Positions 1 to 6,431 of a stretch of 10,857 nucleotides of DNA are shown here, one piece after another; positions within the stretch are counted from its first letter, which is position 1, and each line of letters starts with the position of its first letter. The notes beneath the pieces were generated by a model. It ran no database searches and was not told where the DNA came from. It saw only the letters and a program-made list of their open reading frames with translations. Source of the DNA: CAZLYX01 sp964563885. Its GTDB lineage: Bacteria > Pseudomonadota > Gammaproteobacteria > Burkholderiales > Neisseriaceae. Both the position numbers and the translations under genes were made by a program. The DNA is taken from contig CAZLYX010000056.1 of NCBI GenBank assembly GCA_964563885.1, positions 1 through 10,857 of the forward strand, in the 5' to 3' direction.

Positions 1-51
1 CAATGTATACGTTGGGTATTGATTAAGCTGATGCTTTTTTAAAGCAAATAT

Positions 52-85
52 AAAGGCTACCTGAAAAACTGTTCAGGTAGCCTTT
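52..85 (-). terminator. Inverted uptake-sequence pair, likely terminator of yebC
   Basis: A 14-bp perfect stem (52-65 with 72-85) closes a 6-base loop. Each arm holds one copy of the 12-mer AGGCTACCTGAA (54-65 forward, 72-83 reverse). It lies 26 bases past the yebC stop codon. Read on the minus strand, the stem ends in TTT followed by ATATTTGC, a moderately U-rich tail. Inverted uptake-sequence pairs serving as intrinsic terminators are well known in Neisseriaceae. The terminator role here is inferred from position. Confidence 0.75.
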
Positions 86-111
86 AACCATTCAGCAGTC
101 AAGCGTGTGGA

Positions 112-843
112 TTATTCGCCGAAATCTAAAACCGCAGAAGTGTAAACTTCTTGTACGTCGTCTAAATCTTCTAAGGCGTCGATAAGCTTTTGCATTTTTA
201 GAGCATCTTCACCTGAAAGCTCAGCTTCATTTTGAGCGCGCATGGTAATGTCGCCATCTTCAGATTTAAAACCGCTGCTTTCAAGTGCAGCTTTAATACT
301 CGCCCAATCGTTGGGATTGGTGATCACTTCAATAGACTCATCATCATGGACAATCACATCTTCAGCACCTGTTTCCAGCGCCGCTTCCATTAGAACATCT
401 TCATCAGCGCCAGGTGCAAACACCAAATAGCCTTGATGAATAAAGTTAAACGCCACACTGCCATCAGTGCCTAAATTGCCACCATTTTTAGAAAATGCAT
501 GGCGAACATCGGCAACAGTGCGTGTTTTATTGTCAGTAAGACAATCTACCATCACCGCAGCGCCACCAATGCCATAACCTTCATAGCGCAGCTCTAAATA
601 ATCTGCGCCCTCAAGATTGCCCGTGCCTTTGTCGATAGCACGTTGAATGTTGTCTTTGGGCATATTGGCATCAAATGCTTTGTCCATTGCTAAGCGTAAT
701 CGCGGGTTGGCTGCAGGATCGCCGCCGCTCATTCTGGCAGCAACGGTAATTTCTTTGATAACACGGGTAAATATTTTGCCACGTTTGGCATCTTGGCGTT
801 CTTTTTTGTGGCGTATATTTGCCCACTTACTATGGCCTGCCAT
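112..843 (-). CDS. yebC: YebC/TACO1 family translation or transcription regulator
   Basis: This is a 243-residue protein of the YebC/TACO1 family, the usual length. Family members are cytosolic. They were first described as DNA-binding regulators and more recently linked to relief of ribosome stalling. Family signatures are visible in order: MAGHSKWANIRHKK at the N-terminus, MPKDNI (61-66), YEGYG (87-91), GGNLG (121-125), SVAFNF (129-134) and LEDLDDVQEVYT near the C-terminus. The reading frame stays open upstream to 930. I chose the start at 841-843 because the conserved MAGHSKW begins there and AAAGGAAA sits about 7 bases upstream. The gene is monocistronic, bracketed by uptake-sequence hairpins on both sides. 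Family assignment is secure; the exact molecular role in this organism is not known. Confidence 0.95.
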   Translation of the reverse strand: MAGHSKWANIRHKKERQDAKRGKIFTRVIKEITVAARMSGGDPAANPRLRLAMDKAFDANMPKDNIQRAIDKGTGNLEGADYLELRYEGYGIGGAAVMVDCLTDNKTRTVADVRHAFSKNGGNLGTDGSVAFNFIHQGYLVFAPGADEDVLMEAALETGAEDVIVHDDESIEVITNPNDWASIKAALESSGFKSEDGDITMRAQNEAELSGEDALKMQKLIDALEDLDDVQEVYTSAVLDFGE

Positions 844-848
844 AAGTG

Positions 849-856
849 TTTCCTTT
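849..856 (-). promoter_or_regulatory. Ribosome binding site deciding the yebC start
   Basis: On the minus strand this reads AAAGGAAA, with AGGA about 7 bases before the ATG at 841-843. It supports the family-typical start over the 29-codon upstream extension of the same frame, whose sequence has no family resemblance. Confidence 0.75.
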
Positions 857-929
857 ATGTAAACGGGATTACAGAAATAAAATACAAGTGCGCATTTTAT
901 CATATTTATATGTAGGTATGGATAAGCCA

Positions 930-978
930 AAATCTTTTCAGGTAGCCTTTATGTTAATAAGGCTACCTGAAAAGATTT
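930..978 (-). terminator. Inverted uptake-sequence pair, likely terminator of the phosphatase gene
   Basis: A 20-bp perfect stem (930-949 with 959-978) closes a 9-base loop. It contains uptake 12-mers at 937-948 (reverse) and 960-971 (forward). It begins 8 bases after the phosphatase stop codon. On the minus strand it ends in GATTTTGG, a short U run. The arms face each other in the opposite order to the pair at 52-85. It probably insulates yebC from the upstream gene. Confidence 0.7.
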
Positions 979-985
979 AATCAAG

Positions 986-1453
986 TTAATCGAGTAAATC
1001 CAGTTTCTTTAATAATGCGCGGCTAGCAGTGTTCACTAAATGATAGGTTTCATCAAAATCGCCAGTGTGATAAGGGTCGGGCACGAGGGTGTAGCCAGCA
1101 TCGGGGATTAAATCAGTCAACTTAAATGTTTGCGTCGAATCAATGCGAAACAGGGGTTTTAAATCAGCCAAATTGTTGTCATCCATAGCAATAATATAAT
1201 CGTACTCTTCTGCATCTTGGGCTGTTACTTGGCTGCTCACAAATCCACTGCTAGAAATGTTGTGTTGTTTAAGCTTGGAGGCAGTGCCTTGATGCATGCC
1301 TTTGCCATTGTGCCAGCCTGATGTGCCAGCGCTTTTAATGTGAAGCCGATGGCTAACGCCCGCGATTGCAGCTTCGTGTCGTAAAACATATTCAGCCATG
1401 GGTGAGCGGCAAATGTTGCCAAGACAAACAAATAGGATTTTATAGGTTTTCAT
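986..1453 (-). CDS. Low-molecular-weight protein-tyrosine phosphatase
   Basis: This is a 155-residue cytosolic phosphatase of the low-molecular-weight PTP (arsenate-reductase-like) fold, near the usual length. The active-site P-loop is at the N-terminus: C10-L-G-N-I-C15-R16-S17, matching Cx5R(S/T), with C10 the expected nucleophile. The second family motif, D126-P127-Y128, carries the general acid. The family hydrolyses phosphotyrosine. In many bacteria it pairs with a tyrosine kinase of capsule or exopolysaccharide synthesis, but no kinase or polysaccharide gene is next to it here, so its substrate is open. The ATG at 1451-1453 is preceded by TTGAGGA at suitable spacing. The start region faces the divergent lipoprotein gene across 114 bases. 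Family and catalytic residues are clear. Confidence 0.95.
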   Translation of the reverse strand: MKTYKILFVCLGNICRSPMAEYVLRHEAAIAGVSHRLHIKSAGTSGWHNGKGMHQGTASKLKQHNISSSGFVSSQVTAQDAEEYDYIIAMDDNNLADLKPLFRIDSTQTFKLTDLIPDAGYTLVPDPYHTGDFDETYHLVNTASRALLKKLDLLD

Positions 1454-1528
1454 AGTGTCCTCAATGAGTGAAATAGAGTTTGGCGCTTAAGTGTAGCTAA
1501 GTGAAACTTTTGCTCTGCTAGCTTATCC

Positions 1529-1534
1529 TATAAT
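1529..1534 (+). promoter_or_regulatory. Candidate -10 element for the lipoprotein gene
   Basis: An exact TATAAT lies 33 bases before the lipoprotein ATG, in the 114-base gap shared with the divergent phosphatase gene. The best -35 at 16-17 base spacing (CTTTTG or ACTTTT) is poor. If used as a promoter, it may depend on an activator or be weak. Confidence 0.4.
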
Positions 1535-1567
1535 GATAAACAAATAATTTTAAGCGAGGAGAATTAA

Positions 1568-2188
1568 ATGAGCTTGATTCATTACTGGCGCTTAGCGGCG
1601 CTGATTGCATTGGCGGCTTGTTCTGGTGGCCAACCCAATGGAGAAGGGGATGAGCCTTCGGCGCCAGTGGCAGTTATAGAGTCCGCTTCAGAAGATTATA
1701 TGGCTGAAAATTCGGAGCCATCGTTGCCGCCATCGCCTTTTACTAAAACAGTTGTGACCAATAAAATAAGCCCTGCCTACCTAGACGAATGGCAAAAAGC
1801 GGCAAATCGCCATACCTGTGCCATCATCGCCTTGCCTAATGATGCAGTGTCGCAGCATAAAGGCGCAAAAGCACATCGTGTTGATGCGGCTGGCGGCTGG
1901 GCAGTGGCCTACGACTTGCCAGATTTGGACAGTGCTTATGGTATCGCTGGAATGGGCATGAAGGCAGATGCTGCTAGCCAGTGGCACAATAAACTCACTT
2001 GGGACGACAGCAGCACTGCTGGCTTTGGCTTGGTGAACGGCGACAGCCCGAATTATCAGGCTAATGTACATGTCGCCGGTCAAGAGTGTGACTACAACGT
2101 TTGGTCTGCTATCAGCGAAGAGCACTTAGAGCAAATGCTTAACGATTTACGCAAGCTGGATGTTGATGCCTTAAATGTTAAGCATTAG
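1568..2188 (+). CDS. Putative lipoprotein of unknown function
   Basis: I do not recognise this 206-residue protein. Its N-terminus is a classical lipoprotein signal: basic/polar start, hydrophobic stretch LAALIALAAC, and lipobox L15-A-A-C18, so processing and lipidation at C18 are expected. Residues 19-58 are rich in P, E, S and G and look like a flexible linker. The remainder (about 59-206) looks like a compact globular domain with two further cysteines, C84 and C174, which could form a disulfide in the periplasm. AGGAGA sits about 6 bases before the ATG, a strong ribosome binding site. The 3' end overlaps the convergent minus-strand gene by 11 bases. No catalytic motif is evident. Lipoprotein status is well supported; the function is unknown. 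Confidence 0.85.
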   Translation: MSLIHYWRLAALIALAACSGGQPNGEGDEPSAPVAVIESASEDYMAENSEPSLPPSPFTKTVVTNKISPAYLDEWQKAANRHTCAIIALPNDAVSQHKGAKAHRVDAAGGWAVAYDLPDLDSAYGIAGMGMKADAASQWHNKLTWDDSSTAGFGLVNGDSPNYQANVHVAGQECDYNVWSAISEEHLEQMLNDLRKLDVDALNVKH

Positions 2189-3284
2189 TAGGCTGTGCAA
2201 ACAAAGGATTGTGACCATCAATGTTTTTAGCTTGAGCGTAAGAGGGCAATTCCGCGCCCTCTGCAATAGCATTGTGCAGCAAGCGAATGTTTTCAACTCC
2301 ACATTCCGCCAACAAATCTAAGAAGTTATGCTGCACAGTTTCAATGTGTTCTACAGGCGATAGTGGCCATACAAACACTTGTGGCTGCAACTCAAATACG
2401 CTGTCGGTGGCATTAAAACCAAACATCAAATTACCGCCTTGTTGTGAAGCCATAACCACACCTACGCGCGGCGATTGCAAACGAATGGCGCGAATAGCAT
2501 TGGTGGCAAAAGCGTCAAGCGCCATGCGTAAACGCATATGGCTGGCTTCGGCAATTGCAATGAGCGGAGTATTGGCTGAAAGTGGATTGGTAAACAGTGT
2601 TACCCCTTCTTTTGCCATTGCTTCTTGCCAAACTTGCATCAACGGCAGCGCCGCATTTTGTAAATTATTGCCTAAGGTTTCAAGCAGGTTTTTATTGCCA
2701 TAGCCAACTGCGTATAAAACATGTACTGATTGGCCAGATTCTAGCGCCAAAGCATTAATAGGCAAATTGGCAGCAAATTCAGCCGCAGCTTCAGCATTTT
2801 GCTTGGCTTTAAACCATTCCCCTACTTTTATGACTGCCAAGTCTTCAGCGCACACTAAATTGGGTAACCAAGTGGCCTGTGTGAGCGCGCGGGTATGTGG
2901 GTAATTGGCTAGGCAAGCAGTTAATTCTACAATTGGCGCTTTGCTAGTGAGCGTGGTCGGCTGATTGCAACCAGCTACTATAACAACTGGTAGTGCAAAC
3001 CATTGACATTCTTCTTCAGTTTTTGCCTGTAGCACAAAATCTAAACCATTCAACAATGCTTGATAGCTTGGCGCATCGGGTGCCATGCTCATGGCTACGG
3101 ATAAGCCTAGATAGTGGTTTTGCTCAAACATATTATAGATGGCAGCATGCAGCGATTGCTCTGACAACTTGCGTTGCGCGCCGCTAGATGAAGCCGCAAT
3201 TTGCGTGGCATACAATAATAAATCATTTTTAACTGGATCAGCAGGGTAGGGGCGCGTGTCAGTTAGGGTGTAATTTGAGTTCAT
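2178..3284 (-). CDS. Conserved-looking protein of unknown function, cytosolic
   Basis: This 368-residue protein is not one I can assign. It has no signal peptide and no clear membrane helix; the most hydrophobic stretch, FALPVVIVAG (96-105), is short. The sequence looks like a real, evenly mixed alpha/beta protein, with segments such as residues 186-195 and 273-291 (VGVVMASQQGGNLMFGF nearby) resembling buried strands and glycine-rich turns. Five cysteines (93, 106, 124, 145, 328) are scattered without a metal-site pattern. Only a weak AAAGAA precedes the ATG at 3282-3284. It lies 177 bases downstream of xseA on the same strand, and its last codons overlap the lipoprotein gene end. Its length and codon use, similar to its neighbours, support it being a gene; I would not guess a function. 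Confidence 0.8.
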   Translation of the reverse strand: MNSNYTLTDTRPYPADPVKNDLLLYATQIAASSSGAQRKLSEQSLHAAIYNMFEQNHYLGLSVAMSMAPDAPSYQALLNGLDFVLQAKTEEECQWFALPVVIVAGCNQPTTLTSKAPIVELTACLANYPHTRALTQATWLPNLVCAEDLAVIKVGEWFKAKQNAEAAAEFAANLPINALALESGQSVHVLYAVGYGNKNLLETLGNNLQNAALPLMQVWQEAMAKEGVTLFTNPLSANTPLIAIAEASHMRLRMALDAFATNAIRAIRLQSPRVGVVMASQQGGNLMFGFNATDSVFELQPQVFVWPLSPVEHIETVQHNFLDLLAECGVENIRLLHNAIAEGAELPSYAQAKNIDGHNPLFAQPTNA

Positions 3285-3366
3285 AAAATTTGTTCTTTAC
3301 GTGGACAATTAAAGGTTAATTAAAGGTAACTTGATAGTGTTTTGTGTGGATTAAAAAAAGCCAGTA

Positions 3367-3381
3367 TTCAAATATTTTGAA
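3367..3381. promoter_or_regulatory. Operator-like short palindrome upstream of the unknown gene
   Basis: TTCAAATATTTTGAA has 6-bp arms around a 3-base centre. It lies about 80 bases upstream of the minus-strand start at 3284, where a promoter would be expected. In such AT-rich DNA it could be chance. Confidence 0.2.
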
Positions 3382-3402
3382 CATATCATTTAAAGCATGA
3401 TT

Positions 3403-3414
3403 AGGCTACCTGAA
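3403..3414 (+). repeat. Solitary DNA uptake sequence
   Basis: An exact AGGCTACCTGAA, the only full copy in the window without an inverted partner nearby. It sits in the 177-base gap between the end of xseA and the start of the unknown gene, both on the minus strand. Without a partner it cannot form the hairpin, so it is most simply an uptake signal. Confidence 0.85.
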
Positions 3415-3461
3415 AGAGGGTATGGTCAATAGAGGTTTAACAATAAAGTTAAAGCCGTTTG

Positions 3462-4817
3462 TTAAGAAAAATCAAATAAATCTGGTTGTAAATGCTCGCT
3501 GGTCACGCGCACATCAGCTTCGCCTTCAGCAAATACAATATGCAGTTTTTGGCCTTGTTTTAACGTGGCTGCATCACGTATAACTTGGCCACGGCTATTT
3601 TTTACCACGCTAAAACCACGCGCCAAAATATGTTGCGGCGACACAGCTTGCAGTAATTCAGCTTGTTTCTCAAAACGATGACAACGCTGATTCCACAGTG
3701 CTTGCCAATTTTGCGTCAATAACGTTTTGAGGGTATTGAGTTGGCGCGCCGCTTGTGCGGTATCGGGGCGTAAATGTTGTAAACGTTGATTTTGTTGAGC
3801 AGCGCGTTGGCTGTGGAAGCGAAAATGAGTTTGCATGCCAGCGCGTAAACGAGTGTGTAGGGTAGTGATATATTGCCCTTGCTCGCCCAATTTTTGCTGC
3901 GGATGGCGCATATTTCGCGCGAGCCAATCAAGCTTTTGGCTAGCATCGTAATAACGTTGTTGCAGCGCTGAGTGTAGCGCGCGCTTGCCCACGTTTACTT
4001 TTTGAATCAGCTCAGCTCGATTGGGACTCACCAATTCTGCGGCAGCAGTGGGAGTGGGCGCACGCACATCGGCAACAAAGTCGGCCAAGGTAAAATCGGT
4101 TTCATGGCCCACACCGCTCACCACAGGAATAGGGCAGGCTTCAATCGCACGCACCACAGGCTCTTCATTAAAGGCCCATAAGTCTTCAATGCTGCCACCA
4201 CCACGGCACACAATCAATACATCTACTTCTTGACGCGCTGCGGCGGTGTGAATGGCTTTGGCAATCTGCAATTCACTGCCCGCACCTTGTACTGGCGTGG
4301 GATAAATAATAATAGGAATATCTGGCGCACGCCTTTTTAGTGTGGTGACCACGTCGCGCAAAGCTGCTGCGCCAAGGCTGGTGACAATACCAATGCTGCG
4401 CGGATGTAATGGCACAGGCTGTTTACGCTCGAGATTAAACACGCCTTCTGCTTGTAGCTTGGTTTTGAGGCGCTCGTAGGCTTCGTATAATTGCCCCAAG
4501 CCTTTCATGCGCACATCGTTTACAGTAATTTGATACTCGCCACGGGCTTCATAAATGCTGATTTTGCCAGTTAGTTCAATTTGATCGCCCTCTTTTAATG
4601 CCGTGCCTACTTTGCTTGCTGTACCTTTAAACATGGCGCAGCGCACTTGGGCTTTGCTGTCTTTGAGTGAAAAGTAATAATGACCGCTGGCAGCGCGGGT
4701 GAGGTTTGATACTTCGCCCGATACCCAAATGCCGAATAGATTATCTTCTAGTAAGCGTTTGGCGAGTGAGTTGAGTTCAGAAACGGTTAACGCAGCAGGG
4801 GCGAACAAATCAGACAT
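3462..4817 (-). CDS. xseA: Exodeoxyribonuclease VII large subunit
   Basis: This 451-residue protein is the large, catalytic subunit of exonuclease VII, which with small XseB subunits degrades single-stranded DNA into oligonucleotides in repair and recombination. An N-terminal OB-fold region spans about 1-105 (LFGIWVSGEVSN, GHYYFSLKD). The catalytic domain contains GIVTSLGAAALRD (143-155), CRGGGSIEDLWAFNEE (204-219) and GVGHETDFTLADFVADVRAP (235-254). D155, R205, H238 and D241 fall at the positions I recall as important in the E. coli enzyme. The C-terminal part (about 265-400) is rich in Q, R, L and A, as expected of the long helices that bind XseB. xseB is not adjacent. I see no clear Shine-Dalgarno before the ATG at 4815-4817, but the N-terminus aligns with the family. 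Confidence 0.95.
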   Translation of the reverse strand: MSDLFAPAALTVSELNSLAKRLLEDNLFGIWVSGEVSNLTRAASGHYYFSLKDSKAQVRCAMFKGTASKVGTALKEGDQIELTGKISIYEARGEYQITVNDVRMKGLGQLYEAYERLKTKLQAEGVFNLERKQPVPLHPRSIGIVTSLGAAALRDVVTTLKRRAPDIPIIIYPTPVQGAGSELQIAKAIHTAAARQEVDVLIVCRGGGSIEDLWAFNEEPVVRAIEACPIPVVSGVGHETDFTLADFVADVRAPTPTAAAELVSPNRAELIQKVNVGKRALHSALQQRYYDASQKLDWLARNMRHPQQKLGEQGQYITTLHTRLRAGMQTHFRFHSQRAAQQNQRLQHLRPDTAQAARQLNTLKTLLTQNWQALWNQRCHRFEKQAELLQAVSPQHILARGFSVVKNSRGQVIRDAATLKQGQKLHIVFAEGEADVRVTSEHLQPDLFDFS

Positions 4818-4855
4818 GGCGGCAAGTTCGTCTATAAAAAAATTAAGAGAATCGA

Positions 4856-4861
4856 ATTATA
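4856..4861 (-). promoter_or_regulatory. Candidate -10 element of xseA
   Basis: On the minus strand this reads TATAAT, 38 bases before the xseA ATG. No good -35 is seen at normal spacing. The reverse uptake 12-mer at 4868-4879 falls inside what would be the spacer between -10 and -35, so the repeat and promoter would be physically interleaved. Confidence 0.35.
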
Positions 4862-4866
4862 AAGCT

Positions 4867-4908
4867 TTTCAGGTAGCCTTGGTGATTGAATAATAAGGCT
4901 ACCTGAAA
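4867..4908. repeat. Inverted uptake-sequence pair upstream of xseA
   Basis: A 14-bp stem (4867-4880 with 4895-4908) closes a 14-base loop, carrying uptake 12-mers at 4868-4879 (reverse) and 4896-4907 (forward). It is 50 bases upstream of the xseA start rather than downstream of a gene, so it is unlikely to terminate a neighbouring transcript. No U run follows it on either strand. Confidence 0.8.
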
Positions 4909-4986
4909 GCAAATGAATCAAAACAGGGTTTAATGAATCAAACGCATCATCAAACACCGTAAAGTATTTTATAAAAAATGGTATAA

Positions 4987-5043
4987 AAAAGGCTACCTGA
5001 AACATATTAAAGTACTTGAGAGTTTACTTTCAGGTAGCCTTTT
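4987..5043. repeat. Inverted uptake-sequence pair upstream of lpxK, terminator-like both ways
   Basis: A 16-bp stem (4987-5002 with 5028-5043) closes a 25-base loop, with uptake 12-mers at 4990-5001 (forward) and 5029-5040 (reverse). The stem is followed by a T run in both directions (TTTTGC on plus; TTTTTTATACC on minus), the shape of a bidirectional intrinsic terminator. No gene ends here, so it may insulate the two divergent promoters or stop antisense transcripts; that role is inference. Confidence 0.8.
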
Positions 5044-5068
5044 GCTTACTGTTGTGCTGCTGGCAATG

Positions 5069-5077
5069 TGTTATATT
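5069..5077 (+). promoter_or_regulatory. Candidate extended -10 promoter of lpxK
   Basis: TGTTATATT matches TGn followed by a hexamer differing from TATAAT at one position. The -35 region (CTGTTG at 5049-5054, 17-base spacing) is weak, as tolerated for extended -10 promoters. It is 57 bases before the lpxK ATG and starts 25 bases after the hairpin ending at 5043. Confidence 0.4.
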
Positions 5078-5093
5078 TAATGTCTTTGTTACA

Positions 5094-5114
5094 GTATCAG
5101 GTTTATTTTGATAC
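5094..5114 (+). promoter_or_regulatory. Small hairpin in the predicted lpxK leader
   Basis: GTATCA (5094-5099) and TGATAC (5109-5114) form a 6-bp inverted repeat with a 9-base loop. It ends 20 bases before the lpxK ATG, where no clear Shine-Dalgarno is present. It could be an operator or a leader structure; the arm length is short enough for chance. Confidence 0.25.
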
Positions 5115-5134
5115 CTATTTTTAATTAGTGATTT

Positions 5135-6148
5135 ATGAATCTACATCAACACATTGAACAACATTGGCAAACGCCAAAGCCTTGGCTAAGTTTAATATTG
5201 TGGCCATTATCGCGCGTGTTTGCTGGCGTAGCGAAGTTGCGGCGTGAGCTGTATCGCAGTGGCCGTTTACACGGCGAGCGATTGCCAGTGCCAGTGGTGG
5301 TGGTGGGTAATATTCATGCGGGTGGCACCGGCAAAACGCCAGTGGTATCGACTTTGGTGCGTGGTTTGCAGCAGCGCGGTGTTAAAGTGGGCGTAATCAG
5401 TCGTGGTTACGGGCGTGAAAATACCAAAGTGCATGTGCTGAACCCTAATAGCCGTGTGGCCGATGCTGGCGATGAGCCGCTGATGTTGTATCGGCAAACA
5501 GGCGTACCGATTGCGGTTGGCAGCAAACGCATTGAGGCGGGTAGAGCATTGCTGGCGGCTTATCCTGATTTGGAATGCTTGGTGGCAGACGATGGTTTAC
5601 AACACTATGCGTTAGCACGTGATATTGAAATTGCTGTTTTCCCTGCCAGCGATGCGGCGCGGTGTTTAGATGTGTTGCCCAACGGCGGTTTGCGTGAACA
5701 TACAAATAGATTGAAAGATGTAGATGCTGTGGTGTTTAGCGGTTGTGATCAGCCGCCACAAACGATATTCTCTATGCCAGTCGCAGTGTTTTGTAGTCAT
5801 ATTAACGCAGGCGAAATTTATCACTTAAATAACCCGCAGCAAAAGTGGAACCCTCAAGAAGCTGCTGGGCAAATCATTGCAGCGTTGGCTGGTATTGCGC
5901 GGCCAGCGCGTTTTTTTGAAAGCCTGCGTGAACAAGGCATAATACTGGCTGAAACTAGAGTATTGCCTGATCATGCGCCCTTAACTCGGGCAGATTTACC
6001 GCAGGCAGATTGCATTATCATCACCGAAAAAGATGCGGTAAAACTGGCGGACAATGCCCCAGAAAACGTGTGGGTATTGCCAGTTTGTGCGATAATCGAG
6101 CCAGATTTAACATCTTGGCTTCAGGCCGAATTGGCGCGTTTGCGGTAA
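5135..6148 (+). CDS. lpxK: Tetraacyldisaccharide 4'-kinase (lipid A biosynthesis)
   Basis: LpxK phosphorylates the 4' position of the tetraacyl disaccharide 1-phosphate, giving lipid IVA, on the cytoplasmic face of the inner membrane. The 337-residue length is typical. An N-terminal hydrophobic segment at about 17-33 (PWLSLILWPLSRVFAGV) is the expected membrane anchor. The P-loop HAGGTGKTP (61-69) places K67 and T68 at the ATP phosphates. Further signatures are VISRGYGR (87-94), GDEPLML (112-118), ADDGLQH (151-157) with the catalytic/metal-binding aspartates, LPNGGLRE (181-188), AGIARPARFF, DHAPLT and IITEKDAVKL toward the C-terminus. LPNGGLRE differs slightly from the common LPAGPLRE. It heads the cluster with the Trm112-like gene and kdsB, whose product feeds the next step of Kdo-lipid A synthesis. 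No strong ribosome binding site is seen. Confidence 0.95.
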   Translation: MNLHQHIEQHWQTPKPWLSLILWPLSRVFAGVAKLRRELYRSGRLHGERLPVPVVVVGNIHAGGTGKTPVVSTLVRGLQQRGVKVGVISRGYGRENTKVHVLNPNSRVADAGDEPLMLYRQTGVPIAVGSKRIEAGRALLAAYPDLECLVADDGLQHYALARDIEIAVFPASDAARCLDVLPNGGLREHTNRLKDVDAVVFSGCDQPPQTIFSMPVAVFCSHINAGEIYHLNNPQQKWNPQEAAGQIIAALAGIARPARFFESLREQGIILAETRVLPDHAPLTRADLPQADCIIITEKDAVKLADNAPENVWVLPVCAIIEPDLTSWLQAELARLR

Positions 6149-6176
6149 TGTTATATAACGAGAAAAAGCAGGCGCT

Positions 6177-6188
6177 TAGCTACCTGAA
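6177..6188 (+). repeat. Uptake-sequence 10-mer core, imperfect
   Basis: TAGCTACCTGAA matches the last ten bases of AGGCTACCTGAA exactly and differs at the first two. It is alone in the 100-base gap between lpxK and the Trm112-like gene. It may be a weak uptake signal or a decayed copy. Confidence 0.5.
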
Positions 6189-6206
6189 TGGTTTTATTTA
6201 ATGCTC

Positions 6207-6225
6207 TGGAAATCATCGATTTTCA
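6207..6225 (+). promoter_or_regulatory. Weak hairpin before the Trm112-like gene
   Basis: TGGAAATC (6207-6214) pairs with GATTTTCA (6218-6225) over 8 bp, including one G-U, around a 3-base loop, ending 23 bases before the ATG. It has no U run, so it is not a terminator, and might be a processing or leader structure in the lpxK-kdsB transcript. Stability is low. Confidence 0.2.
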
Positions 6226-6248
6226 TGACAATGCTTTGAAAGAATACA

Positions 6249-6431
6249 ATGGAACAAAAATTCTTAGATATTTTAGTTTGCCCAGTGTGCAAAGGTGCAT
6301 TGGAATACAAACAAGACCACCAAGAGCTGTGGTGTCGCAAGTCTAAGCTCGCTTATCCCATTAAAGATGGTATTCCTTATATGCTTGAAAGTGAAGCACG
6401 CGCGCTGACAGATTTAGAATCAAAAATATGA
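6249..6431 (+). CDS. ycaR: Trm112/YcaR-like zinc-ribbon protein
   Basis: This 60-residue protein closely resembles E. coli YcaR (UPF0434, Trm112-like family), including length and layout: FLDILVCPVCKGALEY at the start, a central ELWC, AYPIKDGIPYMLESEAR, and an acidic tail. The CPVC pair (C11, C14) and C29 look like zinc-ribbon ligands, although a fourth cysteine is absent, as in YcaR. In eukaryotes and archaea Trm112 activates methyltransferases; the bacterial role is not established. The gene lies between lpxK and kdsB, an arrangement also known from other proteobacteria, and its TGA overlaps the kdsB ATG in ATGA, so the two are probably translationally coupled. Only a weak GAAAGAA precedes the ATG. 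The symbol follows the E. coli name. Confidence 0.9.
   Translation: MEQKFLDILVCPVCKGALEYKQDHQELWCRKSKLAYPIKDGIPYMLESEARALTDLESKI

Larger units (their letters stand above)
4818..5134. other. Divergent intergenic region between xseA and lpxK
   Basis: These 317 bases hold no convincing gene. They contain four exact uptake 12-mers in two hairpins (4867-4908 and 4987-5043), a candidate xseA -10 on the minus strand, and a candidate extended -10 and leader hairpin for lpxK. A short plus-strand frame that runs from within xseA to about 4893 lies antisense to xseA and across a hairpin, and I do not accept it as a gene. Confidence 0.8.

Noticed and set aside
844..930. N-terminal 29-codon extension of yebC
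   Set aside because: The family N-terminus MAGHSKW and a good ribosome binding site are at 841-856; the extension shows no family resemblance and overlaps the likely promoter region.
3437..3465. 7-bp inverted repeat (TTAACAA/TTGTTAA) over the xseA stop as a terminator
   Set aside because: The stem is AT-only, short, with a 15-base loop and no U run; not convincing.
4867..5043. CRISPR-like or mobile repeat cluster
   Set aside because: The repeated unit is only the 12-base uptake sequence in inverted pairs, with no regular spacers, no cas genes and no transposase.
6150..6159. GTTATATAAC palindrome just after the lpxK stop
   Set aside because: Ten AT-rich bases with no loop; expected by chance and in no position to act as a terminator.
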